Assembly: GCA_964030785.1 (NCBI GenBank)
Contig: OZ034971.1
Span: 47,220,078-47,284,077, forward strand
Direction: 5' to 3'
DNA length: 64,000 nucleotides
Source: Siderastrea siderea
Lineage: Eukaryota; Cnidaria; Anthozoa; Scleractinia; Rhizangiidae
Below, one piece after another: positions 12,769 to 22,900 of the stretch; position 1 is the first letter of the stretch; each line of letters opens with the position of its first letter. A model generated the notes under the pieces. It was not told the DNA's origin. It worked only from the letters and a program-made list of their open reading frames with translations, and made no database searches. A program made the translations under genes and the position numbers.

Positions 12769-15700
12769 CATCTTTTATTTAAACACGGTAAAAAATTTAA
12801 AGCATAATGCTTTTGGGGTCGTGGAATTAATTAGGTATAGTACTTAACTACGATACTTCTACTAAGAATATTATTCGATAAGAAATTGAGTACAATGAAT
12901 AAATGGCTAATAGCACTTAAAACCATGGTATTGTCTGGGAAGCGACTGAACTGACTGTGCATTAAAATCAAGTTCCTTAACGTATTTATCCTTCTTTACA
13001 TTACGGTAAAAAGCTGTAAATTGGAAGCCCGTAAAATATGTAGAAACAGCATTCCATTCGTCGCTTGTTGACAGACCGATTCAAAAGAGCGTAATTCTCT
13101 TTGCACCTTGGAAATTTGCCCAGATTCAGTCCGAGAAACACTGGGGACGACCTTTTAAATCCATCACTTCTGCGCTTATTACGTATCTGTGTCGCGTGCC
13201 AGAGTAGGGCAAGAAGCGTCAACATCGACATCTCTTTAACCTGCGATCAGGCCGAATTTTAGCATCGCTCTCATATTCTCTTATGTTGGTCGCTCGCTAA
13301 AATAGGGCCTGATACAATCTCTCACAAAAGTTCGTGTCGGCGGCCAAATTTTGGCCGCGGGAATCTCGCAATCTGATTGGCCCTTTAACAATAGAGCTGT
13401 CAACGGAAGTAATTTCGATCCCACGGCTATCGCCAAGGAACAACCAAGGAACAAGTCTGCCGAAGTAAAATGTGTTGCTCTAATAAATTCTCGTCGTTCT
13501 AGGAGAATTGTCACCATTTCTTTCTCTCTTGTGAATGGCGTTCGGTTTGACGCAAGCTGTCTCTCACCTGGAGCAGAGAAGTACAGCAACAGTGAAGTAT
13601 GTATTCCGTTTTATCGCATCGTGTCGCGGAATTTTCATTTGACAGCTTCAACTAGTATTGATAACATGAACAGAGTAGTGGCTGTTTCCGCGTTTTACGA
13701 AACAAAACAAACAGCAGACGAGCAAGTATCTTTCGCCAAGAATGATCAAAAAGTCAACCGATAATTCGGTAAACTTAACGGTAAACTGATGTTTGGCGAG
13801 AACCGCAAACAAGTCGCAATAACGATTTTCAGTTTATTCATTCATTTTTTAATACTTATGTCGTTTTATCAGTGTTTTATTGATCTCTGACATTGACATC
13901 AAAGGATCTGACTAGTTTTATAATAAACGTTCTTCGTTTTAAAATTCGCTGCTGCTTAGAGATAAAATTCGCTGCTAATTTCCAATATTTATCACTTCTC
14001 GAATTAAATTACAAAATACTCCTTTGCTTATAAACGGTTTTATTTAGATCTTTATTCTAAAGAATGAAACTGAAGGTATTTCTCTTAATTGCCCAAGGTT
14101 TTTCCGCAGAAAATCGGTGACAAATGGGAAGAGAATATTTCCGGATACCACCTGAAATGGGAAATGATTCAAGCATGCAGCATATTTCGGTACATGACGA
14201 CGTCGTCGTGTTTTGAATTTTCATTCATTTCATTCAGTTTCAGCTCAGACAGAGCAACCATGTACAGTACCGGAACCTTCAAGTTAGCAATCGTGTAAAT
14301 TTGAGTACTTGTGCCTGGAAGATATATCGTAGGCTATGATTTTCTTATTTTGCCGACATTTACGTGACTTTCTGCGAATTGCTGTTCTAGGAAATTTGCA
14401 TACCGAGGATCGTGCAAGCAGAAGAAATTTTGATTGGCTGTTTTGTTGAACGTCAATCAATCAAAAAAAGTGGGCGGCAGACGTTCCGTAGAAGAATTGT
14501 ATCAGGCCCTATTTTTCGTTTCGCCCGTCCCGCCTGAATGTTTCACCGAGCGAAACGAAAATAGAGCCTGATCGCAGGTTAACATCTCTTCCGCTGATCC
14601 ACTCTTACAGTTAAAATACCTTTCTTTTTTCCTATTAATGCACGTTGCACCTCGGGGCATTTTCGTCTTTTGCAAATGTGTTTTCTTAAATACTGGATGT
14701 CAATAATAATGAGTAGCACCCTCTGCTTTCAATTGTTTTGAAATTATGCGTTCAATTTCATATGGCAAGAAAATAAACAATAACTTTACCCCTTTTTGTG
14801 GATTAATTACCTTTCTGACGCGCTGAGATAACGAAAACAAAACCCACACGAAAATAAAAAGAATTAGGTTTCGTAATTTGCTCATGGATTGTGTCATTCG
14901 AAGTCATTTCTTCCAAGATACTTGTCCCAGGCCGCCTGATAACCTGCTCTGTCTTATCGGGCTGAGGAACACGTGTGTGGATGACGCATCTTGTGTAAAG
15001 GGGACTCTCTGCTGTAATGACGGATGTCGGAGGCGCTGCAAGGACCCGTCCTATTTTAGCAGGGTTAGAGAGGAAGGTAAGACATAGGTGTCATGAGGGG
15101 GGGGGGGTACTCCCATATATAACCTATATAGGTATGTGCGGCTGTGAAGGGTATGGTGTTCAAGCAGTTTGGTCTGGTATAGGGTATAGAAATCAGGGAG
15201 CTTTGATCTAGAATAGGGTATCTATTACCGGGAAACCGGGAAAAATTTAGTCCAAAATAGGGTTTGAAAAACTCGGATATATATGTAAATTCAACCATGG
15301 AAACTTTGTTCATCACCAGATGTTGTTCCCTTGAAAACACTTTGCAGTTGTATTGCACCTAGTCTGGGAAAGGGTAGGCATTTTTAGCGTCTAGTCTAGA
15401 ATAGGGTGGCACAATGGAGTTGAAAGTGGTCTGGTGTACTGGTAAGGGTTTCAGAGACCCAGCGGCACATCCCCACCAAGCATTTTCCGAGTACCCCCCC
15501 CCCCCTCCCCGGGGGTGTCATAGCCCTAATAGTCTTCATCTTTAGTGTGATTACTTTGATGTGGCTGCCATCCAGTGGTATTTGACCTACCGTTCGACCA
15601 ATGAAAATCAACAATTAGTTCCTGGCAATTTGCTTGGAGGACAAACACAAGCAGATTAGCCGAAGAAACCATTTCGGGGAAGCACGTTTGTTTTGTTGAT

Positions 15701-18700
15701 GACACAAAAATTGCTATTTGAAAACAAACAGACGTTTCTGAAATTGTTGTTGAAATTGAAGCATCGGAAGAGAGATGGGATGAAACAAGAAAGAAAAAGA
15801 AAAACTTCCAAGATCGACATTTAGAACAAAATATGAAAAGGTTATTAATAGCAGTAAGCGCTAGCTGTATAACCATCTCCCTCCGGACACGGATAGTTCT
15901 CACTCCTTTCAGGTATACCTTTTTACAGTTTGGCTACTTACTTAAAAGATGATATTGTTATGTTTTTTTTTTACAGCGTCATCCTTTTACTTTTTTAATA
16001 GATACTTAGTTTTAAGAACGATCTTTTCAATTCTATTTTTATTTATAGTACAACGCTAAATTTTGGCGTGCTCCCATCGGTCGAAATCGATCACAAGACG
16101 CAATAGTGTCTCTCTTTAGCGAGCCCCTATCAGCGCATAGTGCCCATTTTTGGCAATTTTCGCACAAAATTTAGCGCCGTACAATGAAAACAATGGAGTC
16201 CTTTTGTCTCAGGTCTTATGTGTGATAGGTTCCCTCGGAAATTTGATGTTCAAACTTCATAAAAGCCCTCGAACTACGTTCTCGAGCTATTATTTGTTCT
16301 GAACATCAAATTTCCTCGGGCAACCTATCAAACGATAGTGCCTTCGACAGACGAACTCTATTGTTTAAATAGTATAGTTGTATATTCCATGAAAAACGTT
16401 TAACGTTTGTTTAAAATATTTTTAATTAAGACCGTTATTATTTTTATACACGAAGAAAGCATTTAATTTTTTTTTGTTGAATTCAGTGTCAGACAAACCT
16501 CGACCAGGCACTTGCCCGACTCTGTCTCCACCGTCCGAGTTCTGTCCGTCCGATTTTGATGAATGTAAGTATGACTGGGACTGCGACGGAACAACGAAGA
16601 AATGCTGTTCAAACACGTGCTACAGAGTATGCGCAGAACCCACTGTTGGTGCAATTAAAGGTGAGAAAACCAAACTTGTCCAATAAAACTCTAAATACTG
16701 AGTTAAAGCCGTATAAAAAGACAGTATAAATGCTTCTTCATCAGTACCAGCCACTAGGGAGTATAAGGCACGACAAAAATCGATTGCATAAAGCTAGACT
16801 TGGTTGCGGTACCGTTTACGTTTGCAGAATGTCTAAACGCAGATTACAGCATGGAAAATCATATCATATCATATCATATCTTAGAACTGCTAGATGAAGA
16901 ATTAAATGTAAAGAGGATCATAGCAGTTATAGACGCAGTTTTTGCAGTTGCGAAAAGGAAGCCGTATATTAGGGCTTGACAGTCTACTGTATTTAGCCGT
17001 GGTGGTGAAGTGATCTATACGATCTAGGTCTCAGCTCTCCTCTATCTGCACTGTTATCCTATGTATCAACCTTTGTATTCTCCTCACTGTTCTTCGCAGG
17101 GACGTAGCTAACCTTTAAGCCATTAAACCCGGGCTTAACAAGAATTTCTGTCTTTTTTTTTCAGCAGTAGCCAGAAGGCCAATGTTTCTTTTACTGCTTT
17201 TACTGCTTACTATTCAATAGTGAATACTCACCTTAAAACGTTTTGATTCCGTGAAATAAAACCACGAAACAATGTGTTAAAAGTGCTAAGAGACTGTGCT
17301 CCAAACGAAGGAAAGACTTTGGTCTAAAACCTTTAAACAGTTTGTTGAAGCAAGACTAGGCAGCGAAATGGCGTGTTTATTTTCTTTTCTGGGTTTTGAC
17401 AGCTGTGCAATAGAGGATATGTCCCGATCGAAAACCAAATAACTCCTTTGAGTCAGTTGGTAAAAGTACAAAATACATTATATTGCTTCATTTCGCAACA
17501 AAACAAAGTACGCCTTTATTAGAAAGAAGGATGAAATCTACTATGCTGAAAGAGCATCCATCATCTCTAGCTTTTATGCAAACATACAAGAAGATGCCAA
17601 GGAACCAAGAAGGGGATCGTGCAGAATGCCTCCTAGCGCCTGGACATCGTTAATTATTCGCTGAAGCTGCAAATTAAAATATCATCGCACGGTTTTTTGA
17701 AGAGGAATGCTGCATCTGTCATTTTGTCTTTTGAAACGAATGAGTTTTATTAAAGCTCAAAGACTTTCCCTTTACAATACAAAATTCCAAAAAAACGGGT
17801 CTTTTTCGTATGGAAGCCTCTTTCCTCTTTCTCTGTCATTAAAATGCAAGTTGCATTTTAACGGCGGACACTGCTCATGGCCGTCCTGCTGGATGCTGAC
17901 TACCATGGCGTTCTTTATCAACGAAGCCCGTTGGCTGTTAATTGTCATTAATAAGTTTCCATTACAATTCCGGCAAGGACATTCAAAAGGGGTTAACTTT
18001 GCTTTTGTTTTTCATTAGAATATTGATCGTCAGCGGTAAAACTGGTGTAACCTGTTTGTAAGTGGAACTCTATCTAAGGAGTTGCATGCATGATATTAAC
18101 AATTTTAGCTTTACATCTCGGGTCGGGCTTAAAGGGAAAAAGTGGCTGGCTACGCCCTTGCTTTGTATATTTGTTATGATATTAGTTAGGAGAATTCGGT
18201 TAATCATCAAGACATTAAATCTTTTGTGACCATTTCCTTTATTCTCATGTCCTGCGTGTTTGATCGAGTAGTGATATTGCCAGGAGAATATTAGATGCTG
18301 CGGTGCTCAAAGTGAAGCCTGTGTGGCATGCGCCGAAAGGGGAGGAAAAGAGGGTAATTATTTGCGCTCTGCTCCCGCGAGTAATTTCTCCCGTTTCCCT
18401 CCCTTTCCTCCCCTTTCTCTTCCTTTCCTCCCCTTTCCCTCCCTTTCCTCCCCTTTCTCTCCCTTTCCTCCCCTTTCGCGCCCGCCACACAGGCTACTTA
18501 AAGGGTTACCGACTTTTGGCGTTCAAACAGCTTACTACCCGAATTGCAGTTGCAGATTTGTGTGAATTTTGGAGTCTTATATACTAGGCGAAGTGTCCGT
18601 AACGTAGAGGAATCCGAGTCAAGGCCGGAGTGCTTCGACTGTGCAAGCAATACAAACGGCCGCAAGTAAAATGTTAGCCCTATTTATCTTTGTGCACTTT

Positions 18701-19941
18701 TTAATTGCAGATAACTGCCCAGCTCCATCAAAACCCCCGCGGTGTCACATAGGGCTTCGAGGCCAATGTTCCAACGACTCAGACTGTAGCTACATCACGG
18801 GCGGTCTTTGCTGTTTTGACGGATGCCGCAGACGATGTGCCACTGCGGAGGGCTTTCAATCTAGAATAGCAAGTAAGAAATTATGACAAAGAGTTGCTGA
18901 CATGGAGTTAATCATCCCAGAGATTAAGTATCACGTTTATGGCAAAGAGTAGTAAGAAGTACATGAGAATAGTGCAATTGAATGTTTGTGTTTTTTGGCT
19001 AACACGAAACTTTACGTAGAAACGCCACAAAGTGGGAAAAACGTTGCCTGGTTTCTTTATGTATGCATACCTTGCTCGTTTCATGTCTTGATTTCGGACC
19101 TAAACAAGCAATATTTTGTACGAGTATCATTTTTTAAACCCTGCGTGCTTGGTTAATCTCATCACGTGCTACACCAATCTTGTCCCTAGCCTAGTGCCCA
19201 GGCCTTCGGTGACGCCATGATATTCCGCGCCATTTCGAGTGAGCGGGCATGGAACGCCTGGGAACTAGGTTGTCTCCTTCGAATAGCCTCTTTCTCAGCT
19301 GGTCAGCAACAGCGATCTGTGAAGGCCCTGGGAACAAACTGTTTTTCGGTCAGAACAAGAGGTGGTAGAACTTACGTTAACCTTATGCAAAAATTTGTAG
19401 TATTGATTTGGTAAATGTTATATTTTAACGATTTAAAAAAACATTGCTGTGTACTTGCTTATCATTTTATTTTTTTGTCTACCTTTGTCTGTGTCTGACT
19501 GAATGACTATCCCTATTTCGTTTGTCTGTGTTTCTTCTCAGTCTCGGCCTGTGTGCCGTTCTGTCGATGTGTACATACATAATTAAATAAAGGTTGTTTT
19601 GGCAATTGGGCATTGGGCATTTGGGCATACGGAACAGAATGCAATGCTTTGCTTGAGTGACCGCCAAACAATAGCTTCCCAATGCGCAATTGCCCAATGC
19701 CCAAAGCAGCCTTTATTGAATTAGGTATATGTTCTTTTGTATCCCATCGAAGGCTGTAGCCCGACACAGAGCGAAAGTTCTGATTTTATTTATTTATATT
19801 TCTAGCTAGAGAACGTTTTTTTGATTTTAATATGTACTGACATGTTCCGACTGTCGGTCTACCTGTCTAAATTTATATATGTGTGACTGTCTCTTTGTAT
19901 TTCTCTGTCTTTCTGTCTGTTCATGTGTTTATGACTCTTTG

Positions 19942-19978
<37 letters not shown>

Positions 19979-22900
19979 TCCTGTTTATATGTATGACTGA
20001 CTGTCCGTCTTTCTTTGTTGTTATCAGTCCCAAGGCCTGGAAAGTGTCCAAATCTGCAGCTACCTGAAACATGCATTGCAGATTATGACGAGTGCGAGTT
20101 TGATGATGACTGTTTCCCTGGAAAGAAATGCTGTGATAACAGTTGCTTTAAAAGATGCGTTAATCCAAGTTTTGATCCGCTTGGCTCCAGTAAGTTGCAT
20201 TGTCAACGTCAGCCCTTTGTTGAGTAGTGTTAGGCTAAGGATTACCAGAAAGTTACTAACCGTCTGGTAAAGATACTTGGAGTATATATTTTTACGATAA
20301 GGATATTACATGATAGTTAAGTAAAGTTGTAGTCCTCCCACTGTTCATATGTTGGGATGTTCCATTGACGCTAAACCTATTTAAGTTCGGTGAAATGTCT
20401 AAAAATTAGGGGCTAACTGTCCGGGACTAAATGACCGACGTCCGATTAGACAACGAAGAGAGTCAGTGAGAGTTGAAGAGGGTTCAAGACTGCACAACAG
20501 TCAAGAATTGTGCATGAGACTCAATGCAAGCGAAAGTTTTGGACACTTGTCTACCCTCGCCAACTATGCCTTAGTTAGTTTGTTTGTTTTTCCTCTGACG
20601 ATGCATGTGAAACCTTTTTTCGTTTAAGGTAACAGAATTTCAGAGAAGCTGGTCGGCCCAGCGGACTATCAAAATTCCACGAAATTCCAAGAAGCATCAA
20701 CGTCAATTCAGGATTCAAAGATTCACGCTAGAAGGAGCCTGCGAGGAGGCGCCTAAAGGGGAGGAAAACGGGGAATTCCATGCTCAAGTCTCACGCTTCC
20801 TTATCTCCCCCCCCCCCCACCCCGTTTCCCTTTAAGTACCTACAAGTAAATGAATTGATAGAGACATTGCGTAAACGAAACAAATTGTGCCTCTTGTTTT
20901 AGTCTTGGCAGAACCCCAGTGCCCTATCACTACGCCATCTAAGAAGTGTCACGTGGGCCTTAAACATACCTGCAATAACGACGAGGAGTGTGTGAATGGT
21001 ACCTACTGCTGCTTCACTGGCTGCAGGAGGCAGTGCTGGGATCCTGAACTTAGACAATCCTCCAGTCTAAGTAAGGTTTTAATTTACGCGCGCGGACGTA
21101 AGAGCGGTTTTCAACTGAGTGTGGAAAGTAATTCGCGTTTTGGTTTGGTTTAGCTTTACTACGTTCTGTGATTAGTTATAATTACTCGCCCCGTTATCTC
21201 GACCAATCAGATGTAAAACCAAACCCAACCACGTTTTCCAGCGATAGAAGCTCGTCACACGTATTCGCTTTGATTTCTGATTGGTTCATCGTCTTGTTTG
21301 CGTCCGCTGTGATTGGTCCGAGCATTTATTTTGGTTTTGGTGTTACGACAGTCAGTTAAAAACCGCTCTATTAAAATAACGCTCGGCCCGTTTTAAAGGA
21401 ATTATTGATCTTTGTTTTACGTGACGTTTTCTTTAAAGTACAATAATGGAGTAGAGTGGAGTGCAGGGAGGTCTGAGCTCCCGGTTCCTGTACCCCTTAA
21501 TCCAGCGGTTCCTGCCCGATTTTTTTGTCTACATCTCTTTTTCCTTTTTGGACTGAAAAATATTATGCAATGTTGAGTAATTTCCCCCCCCCCCTTTTTT
21601 TACTCGCCTTCCGCACACTTCCCATCCCCGTTTCTCCCGGTTCCCACCCTGCTGCCCCCTCCACAACTGAAGGAGTCAAGATCACGAAGCGAAGCTCTGA
21701 ACGAAACTGCGTTTGGCTTGAGAAATAGTCAGAACCAATTTCTGAAGTCCGGTCGGCTAGAGCCGACAAATAGCAATCAAAAGCCCATTTAGACTGTAAG
21801 ATAAAACCCAAAGGTAAAATTTTAGTACATGTTTTAATTATTTTTTTGTGTGTGTTTTTTAAGACAAGACCGGCACGTGTCCAGACCTTCCAGCAGTGCC
21901 TCCACCGTGTGTGTCCGATGTAGACGAGTGCTTCATGGACAACGATTGCGTCAAAGATAAGAAATGTTGCTCCAATGGGTGCTACAGCATTTGTGTCGCT
22001 CCTGCGGAGGAAAATCTCGTGCCTGCGGCAGCAGGTACGAACAAGGAATCTGATTGTGCTACCAGCGTTAGTCTGTGTCTTAAAATGGGAACCTTTAGCA
22101 ACATAGACGGCGGCAACGCCAACGAAAACGTCCTTTGTCGTTGCCTAATCTACTTCGCAGTTATGTCAACTGGTTCAATTTGTATAATGTGGCCGAAGTA
22201 TAGAGGAACCGAATTTGTAAGGACGCCGTTCTAGTTCCGATAGAGAAAAGAAAACTTTCAGCCTTGCGTTGACGTTGTCTATAAACTTTGAACTTGGTCA
22301 TTTCACGCTGTTGCTTTGAAGAGGACGGGAGAGAAATATACCTGAATATAAAACGCACGTGCAAAGCTACCGTACTGCTCATTAGAGGGACCTCGTCGCC
22401 TATTTTTAGGATTACTTTCAGTTTTAATCAAAATTACTGTACCAGTTTCCTGAAACTAAAATAAATGTATTTGGCTGAATGGCTGGGATGGAAATGGATT
22501 GCAACTCGAATACATTAGGTTAATGTTTTCAAGTTTCTTCCTTGTTTCTTGGAAAATCGCCAGGAATTGATAATGGTTTGCTCTCTTTTTAGAAAATCAT
22601 TTGTCTTTCTCTTGATGTTCTAGGAACATTTTGCGCACGAGAAAAGGATTAAGTTTGAATTTCAGCACATTTTTCACTCAAAAACGTGAAAATTTCCGTG
22701 ACGTAGCCTCTTTCAAACCTACCGTTTTGAGACGTTCTCGTTGCCGTCGCCGTTGTGACTGCTGAGGTTCAGCAGTTGGACTACAAGGTCGAGTTTCCTA
22801 TGAACGAATAGTCAGCGAGGCTCGCTGGAGTTGACTCTCTTATAAAACAACATGGACGAGGAGTTTAAGTGTTTCAGTAGACATATAAATGATTGTAATT

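Noticed and set aside
13351..13764. 137-codon plus-strand frame
   Set aside because: Lies wholly inside the Mutator-like element and does not resemble a transposase or other known protein; kept only as part of that element.
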